From the NCBI GenBank assembly GCA_964489785.1, contig CAZAZY010000003.1:1-50522 (forward strand): a DNA stretch of 50,522 nt, given 5' to 3'. Origin of the DNA: JAIPIY01 sp964489785 (GTDB lineage Bacteria > Patescibacteriota > Minisyncoccia > Phycocordibacterales > UBA1006). The position numbers and the translations under genes are program-made. The notes under the pieces were generated by a model. It was not told the origin of the DNA and did no database searches. It worked only from the letters and a program-made list of their open reading frames with translations. Numbering within the stretch: position 1 is the first letter of the stretch; each line of letters opens with the position of its first letter. Of this stretch, positions 39,679 to 47,747 are shown in pieces.

Positions 39679-40692
39679 ATGAATAAAAAAACCATACAAT
39701 TTGTTGCAAGCTTGTCTTTAGTTGGTTTATTAGTTGTTGCGCCGGTTTCTTTGTTTGCCAATCATCGTGACTACGATGGAGGTGATGGTTTTGGACGTGG
39801 TACATCAGACTGGCGTGATGGTAATAGTGAGATGCAGGAAAATATTGAAGACTTGGATTCTGATCCAGTAGAAGATATTTCCATACCTGTTTTGTTTGGG
39901 GTGTCATTAAAAAATCTTACAAGAAATTTTGGTGATCAGCGTGCAGCTCATTTACACGCAGGGTTAGATATTATGGCTGTCGAAGGAACACCTATTGTTA
40001 CCCCAACTGATGCCGTTGTAACCCGAATGGGTGATGGATCTGGGTCAGGTTTGTTCGTCGCTACTGCTGTACCTGGAGATGAATCATTTGTGTATATGCA
40101 TCTCAGTGAACTTGCTGATATTGACGAAGGGGATGTATTAGAAGCAGGAGATCTTATTGGATATGTTGGACACACCGGTAACGCAGTTGCTGCTGCACCA
40201 CATTTGCATTTTGAAATCCGGGATGAAGATGGGAATGCGATAGATCCTTATCCACGTTTGACCCAGGTGTTTGATTTGGATGACACGATAGAATATCTTG
40301 AAAAAATTCTTGACGATGCAGATGATGAAGATGAATTGGCAGAATTTTTGGTGACAAAATTTCGATCAGTTTTTATCACCGCAATAGCACAAGATATTGA
40401 TCTTCCTGACGCAATACAAGATGCAATGGGAAAAATAGTTGCCCCTGTTGTCGTGGTGTCGTATGGATCATCAACTGGCACATTGCGTGTTGGGTCTCGG
40501 GGCCCTGAGGTTGTGATATTGCAAAATTTTCTTGTTAAAAAGGATGTTGGTTCTGCATCTCGTGTAGTTCCTGACGGAGCGTTTGGTCCGATTACTCGGC
40601 AGGCATTGATTGATTATCAAGCATCAGTTGGGTTGGTTCCTGATGGTATTTATGGATCAAAATCAAAAGCGTACGTTACTTCGCAGATGTAA
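39679..40692 (+). CDS. Exported M23 peptidase with a C-terminal peptidoglycan-binding domain
   Basis: 337 residues from ATG 39679; a GTG at 39661 would include the -10 box. The signal peptide is MNKKTIQFVASLSLVGLLVV, with a likely cleavage after SLFA. The LytM/M23 domain (about 70-200) has the zinc ligands in HLHAGLDIM (HxxxD) and HLHFEIR, plus DGSGSGLFV and HTGNAVAAAPHLH. An acidic helical linker (DDADDEDELAEFL) leads to a PG_binding_1 domain (about 265-337: GSRGPEVVILQNFL, FGPITRQALIDYQ, VGLVPDGIYG). It cleaves peptidoglycan cross-links outside the cell, for division or host-cell contact. The asymmetric architecture is common in Patescibacteria. Confidence 0.9.
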   Translation: MNKKTIQFVASLSLVGLLVVAPVSLFANHRDYDGGDGFGRGTSDWRDGNSEMQENIEDLDSDPVEDISIPVLFGVSLKNLTRNFGDQRAAHLHAGLDIMAVEGTPIVTPTDAVVTRMGDGSGSGLFVATAVPGDESFVYMHLSELADIDEGDVLEAGDLIGYVGHTGNAVAAAPHLHFEIRDEDGNAIDPYPRLTQVFDLDDTIEYLEKILDDADDEDELAEFLVTKFRSVFITAIAQDIDLPDAIQDAMGKIVAPVVVVSYGSSTGTLRVGSRGPEVVILQNFLVKKDVGSASRVVPDGAFGPITRQALIDYQASVGLVPDGIYGSKSKAYVTSQM

Positions 40693-40716
40693 AGATTCTT
40701 TTTTAAATTTTATTAT

Positions 40717-40749
40717 AAAAAGATTGTCCGTATCGGATGGTCTTTTTTT
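40717..40749 (+). terminator. Terminator after the M23 peptidase gene
   Basis: A ten-pair stem with three G-U pairs (AGATTGTCCG / CGGATGGTCT), loop TAT, then a T-run. Confidence 0.75.
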
Positions 40750-40775
40750 ATTTGGAATAGAGGTTTGAGAAAATG

Positions 40776-40784
40776 TGATATAGT
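40776..40784 (+). promoter_or_regulatory. Extended -10 promoter of the csaA-like gene (leaderless)
   Basis: TGATATAGT ends eight bases before ATG 40793. Confidence 0.55.
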
Positions 40785-40792
40785 ATACGCAT

Positions 40793-41134
40793 ATGGCAAC
40801 CATAGAAGATTTTGAAAAACTGGATATACGATTGGGAAAAATTGTTGAAGTAAATGATTTTCCCGAAGCGAAAAAACCTGCATTCCAATTGCGTATAGAT
40901 TTTGGAGATATGTTGGGTATTAAAAACTCCAGCGCTCAGTTGGTTGGTGCCCACACCAAAGAAGAATTACTGGGGATGATGGTTCTTTGTGTGGTGAATT
41001 TTCCTCCACGTAAAATTGCTCATTTTACATCCGAAGTTTTAACACTGGGATTAGAAAATCACAATGGCGATGGTTGGGTTGTGATTACCGCTTCGCATCT
41101 GGATGCTGTGCGTATTGGAGATAGATTACAATAA
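40793..41134 (+). CDS. CsaA-like EMAP/OB-fold tRNA-binding protein
   Basis: 113 residues, a single tRNA_bind (EMAP) OB fold: IEDFEKLDIRLGKIVEVNDF at the start, KKPAFQLRIDFGDMLGIKNSSAQ, VVNFPPRKIAHFTSEVLTLG and HLDAVRIGDRL at the end. This matches CsaA, a small tRNA-binding chaperone-like protein. The same fold is normally inserted in PheT, but PheT in this window lacks it, so a trans-acting role is conceivable but untested. First gene of a probable operon with the propeller protein and pyrE. Confidence 0.85.
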   Translation: MATIEDFEKLDIRLGKIVEVNDFPEAKKPAFQLRIDFGDMLGIKNSSAQLVGAHTKEELLGMMVLCVVNFPPRKIAHFTSEVLTLGLENHNGDGWVVITASHLDAVRIGDRLQ

Positions 41135-41144
41135 TTATTTTTTT

Positions 41145-42710
41145 GTGAATAACGAATCCTATATCTCAGCACAAAAACAGCAAATACGACATACGGTTGT
41201 TGGGTTTTTGTTATGGGGTGTTGGGGGGATGATGATGTATTTTTTTATGGTTGGGGTACCTGTCTCTACATATGCTTTGCAATATCTTCCCGTTTCGCAT
41301 AATCACGTAGTTGCATCTGTTGGGGATGCGGTGCTGGTCCAAGATATTCAATCTCGTATTTCTGAATTACCAGAAAAAGTTTTAGCATCAAATATATTCT
41401 TATCCGGCGCATGGGGGCAGGGAATTACGATGTTCCGTGGTAATCCATCACGAACATGGTATGGCGACAGTAGATTGCCAACAGATCCACAGGTATTGTG
41501 GCGATATCCTGATACACCCATGTGTGCAGACAGTACCGATCAGGGTGTTGCAAAAAAATGGTGTGGCAACGGATGGACAGGGCAACCCGTGGTGTACGTG
41601 CATGATGATATAGCAGAAATTATTTTTGGTGCATATGATAAACAGGTGCATTTTGTTGATGCAAAAACAGGTATGGCAACGCGACCCGCATTTGCGACCG
41701 GGGATATTATCAAAGGTTCGGTGACACTGGATCCCGATGGATTTCCCCTGATATATTTTGGTTCTCGTGATAATAAATTACGCATTGTATCTTTGGCAGA
41801 AAATACTCCACAAGAATTATGGTCTTTGGATTCTGCTGATTTACCTGGGATTTGGAATGATGATTGGGATTCTAATCCAGTGATTATCGATGACATAATG
41901 TATACAGGTGGGGAGAATGGTTGGTTTTTTGCAATACAATTAAACCGAAAAAAAGATGGAATGGGAAATGTAACAGTTGATCCACAAATTGTATTTAGTA
42001 CACCATCGTATGACGATGAACTGATTGCACAAGTGGGCAGAAATGTCAGTATCGAAAGTTCAGTCGCTGTACATGATGACACTGTATATTTTGCAAATTC
42101 AGGTGGACGGATCATGGGATTTTCTATTCCTGGTATACAAACAGGAAATGCAGAACCGGTTTTTGATTATTGGGTCGGAGATGATACCGATGCAACGGTT
42201 GTCATAGACGAAGAGGGATTTTTATATGTAGCAATCCAAGAACAAAGATTAAATGAACGATCAAAAGAAATCGGACAACTGGTAAAATTAAATCCACGAA
42301 AAAAGAATCCACTAGTATGGAGCGTGCATATTCCATCAACAGAAACCGGAATCATGGGTGGGGTGTGGGCAACGCCTGCATTGTATGAACATTATCTCTA
42401 TGTACCAACAAACCCGGGAGAATTATTGGTAGTAGATACTGATACGGGAAAAATAGTTTGGCGAGATGCTATTGGTTGGCACGCGTGGTCATCGCCGATA
42501 ATTTCACAAAATGAATTATTGGTTGCAACCTGCACGGGAACATTACGAAAATATTCTTTGAAAAATCCACGTACACCTGATTTACTCTATGAATATAAAA
42601 CACCGGGTGGAAATTGTATTGAATCCACTCCTGTGTTATGGGATGATGTGTTGTATATGGGTTCACGAGATGGATATTTTTATAGCATAGGAAATAAAAA
42701 ACATGAATAA
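41145..42710 (+). CDS. Membrane-anchored PQQ-type beta-propeller protein
   Basis: 521 residues from GTG 41145; the frame is open back to 41103, inside csaA. One N-terminal signal-anchor (about 18-40, VGFLLWGVGGMMMYFFMVGV) is followed by repeated four-stranded blades with Trp-rich motifs: VDAKTGMATRPAFATGD, LIYFGSRDNKLRIV, PVIIDDIMYTGGENGWFFAI, LLVVDTDTGKIVWRDAIGWH and VLWDDVLYMGSRDGYFYSI. These are PQQ-like (BamB-type) repeats used for protein binding or, with PQQ, dehydrogenation; no catalytic residues were identified. An external, scaffold-like role is likely. Its stop overlaps pyrE by eight bases. Confidence 0.82.
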   Translation: MNNESYISAQKQQIRHTVVGFLLWGVGGMMMYFFMVGVPVSTYALQYLPVSHNHVVASVGDAVLVQDIQSRISELPEKVLASNIFLSGAWGQGITMFRGNPSRTWYGDSRLPTDPQVLWRYPDTPMCADSTDQGVAKKWCGNGWTGQPVVYVHDDIAEIIFGAYDKQVHFVDAKTGMATRPAFATGDIIKGSVTLDPDGFPLIYFGSRDNKLRIVSLAENTPQELWSLDSADLPGIWNDDWDSNPVIIDDIMYTGGENGWFFAIQLNRKKDGMGNVTVDPQIVFSTPSYDDELIAQVGRNVSIESSVAVHDDTVYFANSGGRIMGFSIPGIQTGNAEPVFDYWVGDDTDATVVIDEEGFLYVAIQEQRLNERSKEIGQLVKLNPRKKNPLVWSVHIPSTETGIMGGVWATPALYEHYLYVPTNPGELLVVDTDTGKIVWRDAIGWHAWSSPIISQNELLVATCTGTLRKYSLKNPRTPDLLYEYKTPGGNCIESTPVLWDDVLYMGSRDGYFYSIGNKKHE

Positions 42711-43194
42711 TCTGTTGGTAAAAAAGTTAAAAGAAAAAGGGATATTTGTACAAGGTGATTTTGTCTTACGAAATGGCGAATCTTCGAATTATTACTGTGA
42801 TATCAAAAAATCTTTGGGTGATCCAACACTGTTACAACATATTGTTCGTGCATTGTTACCATTGGTCCCATCACAAACAACCTGTATCGCTGGTTTAGGA
42901 TATGGTGGGATTACATTAGCATCTTTGGTTGCATACAAAAATAAATTACCGTTGGTATTGGTTCGCGATAAGGTAAAAGACCACGGTACGAAACAGGTAA
43001 TCGATGGATATATCCCAAACAAAAAAGACGTCGTGTGTATTATCGATGATGTATTTACTACAGGCAGTAGTATCAAAGATACAAAAGAAAAACTTTTTCC
43101 ATTGGGGGTAAAATTTACAAAACCGGTTGTTGTTTTAAATCGATCAAAGAGCAAATCTATTATTTGTGTAATAAATAATAAAGATCTCAAATAA
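42703..43194 (+). CDS. pyrE: Orotate phosphoribosyltransferase (PyrE-like)
   Basis: 163 residues, a little short (about 180-210 usual). The PRPP-binding loop is VVCIIDDVFTTGSSI (about 105-119). LVRDKVKDHGTKQVIDG is the orotate PRTase flexible-loop signature (RxxxKxHG), and GLGYGGITLA is the first nucleotide-binding turn. It adds PRPP to orotate to give OMP. No other pyrimidine genes are adjacent, so it may salvage or use an imported orotate-like base. The ATG overlaps the propeller gene stop by eight bases, indicating translational coupling. Confidence 0.85.
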   Translation: MNNLLVKKLKEKGIFVQGDFVLRNGESSNYYCDIKKSLGDPTLLQHIVRALLPLVPSQTTCIAGLGYGGITLASLVAYKNKLPLVLVRDKVKDHGTKQVIDGYIPNKKDVVCIIDDVFTTGSSIKDTKEKLFPLGVKFTKPVVVLNRSKSKSIICVINNKDLK

Positions 43195-43380
43195 TTTATA
43201 TGGCTGAATTCACTGAGCGATAAAAAGTGACGGAACAACAGGGGATTATAATCGCGGCGGGTCAGAAATGAAAAAGAAAATGTTAGAAGCAGAAAAAATA
43301 CGGTAGATTGACATAATGTGTATAGTATGTAAGTATAGAATCAATTCTCATTGGGTCTTTTACATAAAACACACATAAAG
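43195..43380 (+). other. Intergenic region with a weak promoter
   Basis: 186 bases without a gene or terminator. TTGACA (43308-43313) is followed by TATAGT and TATAGA boxes, but spacing is poor (8 and 20 bases; TAAGTA fits at 16). It is the only candidate promoter for the 43381 gene. Confidence 0.35.
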
Positions 43381-44463
43381 ATGCATTCGATCGACATGTT
43401 TTTACTGAATAAATTTCAATCTATTTCTGATTGGTTTCAGGAATGGTTTGGGATTAATAATTTTACCCTTGCAAGGATTTGCTTGGGTATTATTCCAATT
43501 TTAAGTGCGCTATACAAGGTGATATTTATGCTAAGGGAAAACAAGTTTAGTTTCCTTTTAATTATCACCTTTATATTCATCTGTTTTATGCTTGGGATAG
43601 CTTATTTTATGTTTAACATGGCTGAACAAAGGTGTAATACACAATCTCAATTTGGGAATGCCTTAGCTGTTAGCTTATTTTCTGCAAGAATGGCGTATCT
43701 CTTTTTACTGATTATTCATTTGCCATTGATATTTTCCCAGGATGATCCGTTAAAAGGAGAAGTGTATAATTTCTGGTTTACTATGGGAAATATTATTTCA
43801 GCGATAGAAATTCTTTTTTGGTTGCTTATGATTTACTTTGCCTCCTGTACACCGAAACCATATAAAACCAGTAAAGTGAAGAAATGGTTAAAATCATTCG
43901 TTGAATCTGTACAGGCAACAGTTGCTGGAGTATTCAGTCCTGCTCCTGAATTAGCAACGGTACGTATTGGAAAAAATCGCAGAGTTGCACAAAGACCGAT
44001 CCTGGCAACAGGGTCGGTTATTTTTTTTGAATTACTTTACTTTTTTATACTATTATTGTATTATGTGTATGAACCAACATCTGTTCCCGTGGAAGAAAAT
44101 ACATTGAAAACATCGATCGAAGTACAGGAAATGACCTGTAAAGAATTTTTGAACACATTTTTGCCAAATAAAACATCTGTGAAATACACTCAGGCAAGCA
44201 TGTATTTCCATGAGCGTATTGCATCTGTTTATTTTGATCATTGGCCAACTGAGCCACTGAAAAGTGTTATTTTGCTATTGCAAAAAACACCACCAGAAGA
44301 AATGGTTGGATATCGTGGCGTTGGAATTGCCCGGTTTAATAATCTTATGGATGCATTTAAGCGTGCTGGGATTAATTTTGAAGACATTCCAGAATACAAA
44401 AAAATGCTGGATGCGGTCTTGAAAACTCCAAACCCTGTTATTAAAAAAGAGAAACGAAGATAA
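43381..44463 (+). CDS. Hypothetical membrane protein, possibly two genes fused by a missing stop
   Basis: 360 residues from ATG 43381. Residues about 1-170 hold four hydrophobic helices (ICLGIIPILSALYKVIF, FLLIITFIFICFMLGIAYFM, AYLFLLIIHLPLIFS, IISAIEILFWLLMIYF). A basic loop follows, then a fifth hydrophobic stretch (about 216-232) and a soluble helical tail ending IKKEKRR. A perfect intrinsic terminator (43995-44028) and a promoter-like pair lie inside the frame, and the fifth hydrophobic stretch is simply the translation of their T-rich DNA. One extra T in the T8 run would put a TGA there. This could be one gene, or a membrane-protein gene plus a downstream gene (for example GTG 44089). 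No family is recognised. Confidence 0.5.
   Translation: MHSIDMFLLNKFQSISDWFQEWFGINNFTLARICLGIIPILSALYKVIFMLRENKFSFLLIITFIFICFMLGIAYFMFNMAEQRCNTQSQFGNALAVSLFSARMAYLFLLIIHLPLIFSQDDPLKGEVYNFWFTMGNIISAIEILFWLLMIYFASCTPKPYKTSKVKKWLKSFVESVQATVAGVFSPAPELATVRIGKNRRVAQRPILATGSVIFFELLYFFILLLYYVYEPTSVPVEENTLKTSIEVQEMTCKEFLNTFLPNKTSVKYTQASMYFHERIASVYFDHWPTEPLKSVILLLQKTPPEEMVGYRGVGIARFNNLMDAFKRAGINFEDIPEYKKMLDAVLKTPNPVIKKEKRR
43995..44028 (+). terminator. Intrinsic terminator inside an open reading frame
   Basis: Ten-bp stem ACCGATCCTG / CAGGGTCGGT with one G-U pair and a GCAA tetraloop, then TA and eight Ts. TTTACT (44036-44041) with TATTAT (44059-44064) at 17 bases forms a promoter-like pair just after. 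Confidence 0.7.
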
Positions 44464-44483
44464 TATTGTGCTTTTGCTCTAAC

Positions 44484-44515
44484 GACCAACCCCGGCAACT
44501 GGGTTGGTCATTTTT
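44484..44515 (+). terminator. Terminator after the 43381 gene
   Basis: GACCAACCC / GGGTTGGTC with an eight-base loop, then ATTTTT. Confidence 0.85.
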
Positions 44516-44532
44516 ATTTATCCATTTTTTTA

Positions 44533-44541
44533 TGGTATACT
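44533..44541 (+). promoter_or_regulatory. Extended -10 promoter of the 44574 gene
   Basis: TGGTATACT with a predicted start near 44548, leaving a leader of about 26 bases. Confidence 0.55.
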
Positions 44542-44573
44542 TTTTATATATTTACAAATAATACATATTCGTT

Positions 44574-45386
44574 ATGTCAGAAGAAAAGAATACAAAAACA
44601 TCGTTACCTTCGCCAGTTGCATTAGTAAAAGAATCTTGGGCTACGTATACAGAACACATTTTGCGTTTTGTAACATTAATGGCAATTCCATTTGTGACAG
44701 GAATGTTGGTGTTAGGAATATTTTTGGCCTTGGGTTGGATAACTGGTCCATCATTGATCATGGGAATTATCTTTTCAATCGTGTCAGTTTTGTTGATGAT
44801 ATTGATCCAGGTATGGGGACAGGTTGCTGTTATCATGGGTGTTATTCATGTACAAAAGAAACAAGATATCAAAATTATCTATAAAGATGCATGGGGTGTT
44901 TTGGGTGTATTTTTTGGAACATCGTTGGTGTCTGCATTGGTAATCATGGGTGGAACATTTCTAGCCATCTTACCTGGGATTTTCTTTGGAGGATTGGTTG
45001 CATTTTCAAGCTTTATTGTGTTAGAAGAAAAGAAAACTTTTTTTGAAGCATTGATGCAGAGCGCACGATATGTATCTGGTCGTTGGTGGGCAGTGTTCGG
45101 ACGTCTTTTGTTTTTGATCGCTATGGCAATGGTTGCATCTGATGGAACCGCATGGTTGTTTGGATTGATTTCTCCTATGGTAGGTGATTTGGTTTCAACC
45201 GGAATTTCATTTGCATTGGTACCGTTCTTTATTTTGTATGCATACAATATGTACACACATTTGAAACACACCTATCATCCATCAGAAGAAAGTCGTTCTA
45301 TCTCACGTCCATGGTTTGTTGGGTTGGCAACATTTGGTTTGTTGGCACCGATTGCTATGATTGTTATTGTACTATTGCTAAAATAA
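44574..45386 (+). CDS. Polytopic membrane protein (GPDP-membrane/DUF975-like)
   Basis: 270 residues with about six hydrophobic helices and a soluble N-terminus of about 25. The pattern LAILPGIFFGGLVAFSSFIVLEE, then EALMQSARYVSGRWWAVFGRLL, resembles a widespread group of membrane proteins annotated as glycerophosphoryl diester phosphodiesterase membrane domain or DUF975: a PG before a helix, and S...V.GR.W in the next loop. These lack a known activity. It is monocistronic and bounded by terminators on both sides. Confidence 0.55.
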   Translation: MSEEKNTKTSLPSPVALVKESWATYTEHILRFVTLMAIPFVTGMLVLGIFLALGWITGPSLIMGIIFSIVSVLLMILIQVWGQVAVIMGVIHVQKKQDIKIIYKDAWGVLGVFFGTSLVSALVIMGGTFLAILPGIFFGGLVAFSSFIVLEEKKTFFEALMQSARYVSGRWWAVFGRLLFLIAMAMVASDGTAWLFGLISPMVGDLVSTGISFALVPFFILYAYNMYTHLKHTYHPSEESRSISRPWFVGLATFGLLAPIAMIVIVLLLK

Positions 45387-45401
45387 TATATACTAAAAGA
45401 G

Positions 45402-45437
45402 ATAAACAAAACCGGGACATGTCCCGGTTTTGTTTAT
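45402..45437. terminator. Perfect 36-bp palindromic bidirectional terminator
   Basis: Bases 45402-45437 are a perfect palindrome centred on GACATGTC, with A-rich and T-rich ends. It serves the convergent 44574 gene and rmuC. Confidence 0.9.
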
Positions 45438-46513
45438 TCTTCGCCGTCTGGTTTGTCTAATAACAACGGTTCGATATTGATTGCTTCGCCCGTGATACGA
45501 AGAACATCTTTGTCTACTTTTTTTAATTCTTTTGCAGATGCATTCCAATGGTTTACCACAGTACCCAATGCATTACCCATTTTTGCATGATAGGTTTCGT
45601 AGGTTTGCAAATGTTTACCCAGTTCGCCAACACGTTTAATAATATGTACTGCCTGTTCTTCGATTTGTAATGCTTTTAATCCTTGTAATACTGTTTGTAA
45701 ATAAGCCAAAAACGAAGTAGGAGAAACAATAATGACTTTGTATTTTGATGCTGCACGTTGAATAAGACTTTCTTCTTCGTCACGTAATGCACCAACGGTA
45801 TTGGTTAGTAAATCATAATAGATTGCTTCGTGGGGAATAAACATAAATGCAAATTCCATAGTGCCTTTTGCTGGTTGGATATATTTTGCGGTTTCTGTAA
45901 TTCGGTTTTTTAAATCGTTTACAAATATTTTTTCCAAACGTTCTTTTTCTTTCAAGTCGCTGGTTTCACTGATACGGTTATAATTTTCCAAAGAGAATTT
46001 TGAATCGATAGGAATAATTTTATCTTTTACCCGGACAATTGCATCAGGAATCAAATCATTTCCATTGTCATCTTTTCCCATTGCGTACTGCATTTCAAAA
46101 CTGCCTGGCGGTAATGTGTTTTTCAATAATGTTTCCAAATAGTATTCACCCAATATGCCTCGTTGTTTTGGATTTTTGAGAATGTCTTGCAAACTTTGTA
46201 ATTGGTCCGTAAATGAAACAACCTGTTTGTTGGTTTCATCTAATTGGGTCAACCGTTCCGTTACATCACGAATAATTTTTATTGATTCGCTGGATTGATG
46301 TTTTAATGATTCATACAGACCCTTGCTGGATTCGTGTAATTTAATATTTACCGATTCTTTGAGATCGTCCTGACGGCGGATCAATTCATTGAGTTGTTGC
46401 ATCATTAGTTGCGATGCGGTAGTATCTTCTGGTGGTTTTGCATTGCGTGTTACAATAAGATATACAACAGCGATAATTACCAGACCTAATAAAATGATTG
46501 TTATAATTTCCAT
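45434..46513 (-). CDS. rmuC: RmuC-family DNA recombination protein
   Basis: 359 residues from ATG 46513; the open frame upstream overlaps the promoter. Signal-anchor MEIITIILLGLVIIAVVYLI, a coiled coil (about 30-125), then the RmuC nuclease-like core: KQRGILGEYYLETLLKNTLP, IVRVKDKIIPIDSKFSLENY, EFAFMFIPHEAIYYDLL and VSPTSFLAYLQTVLQGLKAL. It is a PD-(D/E)xK-related protein that limits recombination at inverted repeats in E. coli. Divergent from trmD, 51 bases apart. Confidence 0.93.
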   Translation of the reverse strand: MEIITIILLGLVIIAVVYLIVTRNAKPPEDTTASQLMMQQLNELIRRQDDLKESVNIKLHESSKGLYESLKHQSSESIKIIRDVTERLTQLDETNKQVVSFTDQLQSLQDILKNPKQRGILGEYYLETLLKNTLPPGSFEMQYAMGKDDNGNDLIPDAIVRVKDKIIPIDSKFSLENYNRISETSDLKEKERLEKIFVNDLKNRITETAKYIQPAKGTMEFAFMFIPHEAIYYDLLTNTVGALRDEEESLIQRAASKYKVIIVSPTSFLAYLQTVLQGLKALQIEEQAVHIIKRVGELGKHLQTYETYHAKMGNALGTVVNHWNASAKELKKVDKDVLRITGEAINIEPLLLDKPDGEE

Positions 46514-46521
46514 ATAGGTAT

Positions 46522-46527
46522 AGTATA
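46522..46527 (-). promoter_or_regulatory. -10 box of rmuC (leaderless)
   Basis: Minus-strand TATACT ends eight bases before ATG 46513. Confidence 0.55.
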
Positions 46528-46564
46528 TCAGGTAATAGCTATTCACGAAAATAAGACACAACAC

Positions 46565-47242
46565 ATGATTACATTTCATATTATCACCATATTTCCCGAG
46601 ATGTTTGATTCATATATGAATGAATCGATTTTGGGGCGCGCGATAAAAAATAAAAAAATCGCAATCAAATGCTATCCATTGCGTTCTTTTGTGCGTGGTA
46701 AATATCGAAAAGTCTGGCCAGACGGAAATATTTCTGCCCAGGTGGATGAAAAACCATACGGAGGTGGTCCAGGTATGATATTGCGTGCAGAACCTATTTT
46801 AGAAGCGGTAAAAAAAATCAAGACAAAGAAAAAAGATGCAAAAGTATTTATCACCGCTGCGGGTGGTGAAATGTTTACGAATACCTATGCGCAAAAGATG
46901 GTTGCGAAAAAAGGTTTGGAAGATATTATTATTATTTGTGGACGCTACGAAGGAATCGACAGTCGTGTAAAAAAAGCATTACGGGCCACAGAAATTTCTA
47001 TTGGAGATTTTATACTGACAGGTGGGGAATTGGCCGGAATGGTAATGATAGATGTTATGGCACGACAGATTCCTGGCGTATTAGGTAAACAAGAATCAAT
47101 CGAAGAAAATCGTGTTTCCAGTCATGAAATGTATACACGACCCGAAATCTTACCTTGGCAGGGAAAAAACTACAAAGTCCCAAAAGTCTTATTATCTGGT
47201 GATCATAAAAAAATAGAAAACTGGAGAAAGGGGGAGAAATAG
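46565..47242 (+). CDS. trmD: tRNA (guanine-37-N1)-methyltransferase
   Basis: 225 residues. SPOUT methyltransferase that makes m1G37 and prevents frameshifting. FHIITIFPEMFDSY at the start, DEKPYGGGPGMILRAEPI, IIICGRYEGIDSRV, EISIGDFILTGGELAGMV and the C-terminal RPEILPWQGKNYKVPKVLLS are all diagnostic, including the trefoil-knot SAM-binding segments. It is separated from its usual partners rpsP and rimM. Strong terminator after it. Confidence 0.97.
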   Translation: MITFHIITIFPEMFDSYMNESILGRAIKNKKIAIKCYPLRSFVRGKYRKVWPDGNISAQVDEKPYGGGPGMILRAEPILEAVKKIKTKKKDAKVFITAAGGEMFTNTYAQKMVAKKGLEDIIIICGRYEGIDSRVKKALRATEISIGDFILTGGELAGMVMIDVMARQIPGVLGKQESIEENRVSSHEMYTRPEILPWQGKNYKVPKVLLSGDHKKIENWRKGEK

Positions 47243-47257
47243 ATACATAAAAAATTA

Positions 47258-47290
47258 CCCGAACCGTATAACGGTTCGGGCTTTTTTTTT
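47258..47290 (+). terminator. Terminator of trmD
   Basis: CCCGAACCGT / ACGGTTCGGG with loop ATA, then C and nine Ts. Confidence 0.93.
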
Positions 47291-47306
47291 GCAGTTAGAT
47301 GATAGG

Positions 47307-47636
47307 CTAGTTTTTACAAAGACCCCTGTCATCAAATGAGCTTTTTTCGTGCATTGCCTGTAAAATAAAAGAAATCACATCTGATATCTTTTCTGTTTTT
47401 CTGCGTACCTCGGGGGTTTCAGTGTTTGGCAGATTACAGGTATTGATATCTTGCATGATCGCTGTTTTAAATGCTGAATCGATAATCTCATCTCGGATTA
47501 ATCCATTCAAACACAAAAGAGCATGTTCTTTGCAATATATTGGCAAGCTCATTCCCTGGATTGATGGAATAATAAAATGTCCGTGATCAGACTCATTTTC
47601 GCAGACGGTAAAGCAAGGGCGTTCCATTGTGTTCAT
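47307..47636 (-). CDS. Hypothetical protein with N-terminal Cys/His residues
   Basis: 109 residues (ATG 47636; ATG 47627 also possible). The N-terminal half has C8, C12, H18, H20, C34 and H37 around MERPCFTVCENESDHGHF and YCKEHALLCLNG, which could bind a metal ion. The C-terminal half is a charged helix (PEVRRKTEKISDVISFILQAM). No family is recognised. Minus-strand TTGACA (47691-47686) and TTAAAT (47668-47663) spaced 17 bases form its promoter, giving a leader of about 20 bases. Confidence 0.55.
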   Translation of the reverse strand: MNTMERPCFTVCENESDHGHFIIPSIQGMSLPIYCKEHALLCLNGLIRDEIIDSAFKTAIMQDINTCNLPNTETPEVRRKTEKISDVISFILQAMHEKSSFDDRGLCKN

Positions 47637-47662
47637 GTGCAGTTTCTGTTTGGTTCTTTTAT

Positions 47663-47691
47663 ATTTAACACAATTTCTTTTTTTTTGTCAA
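47663..47691 (-). promoter_or_regulatory. Promoter of the 47307 gene
   Basis: TTGACA, 17-base spacer, TTAAAT on the minus strand; TATAAA follows slightly downstream. Confidence 0.5.
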
Positions 47692-47747
47692 GGTTGTGTG
47701 TTTGAATGCATTATTGTAGTGTGTATTTGAACCAAAACACCTGTACA

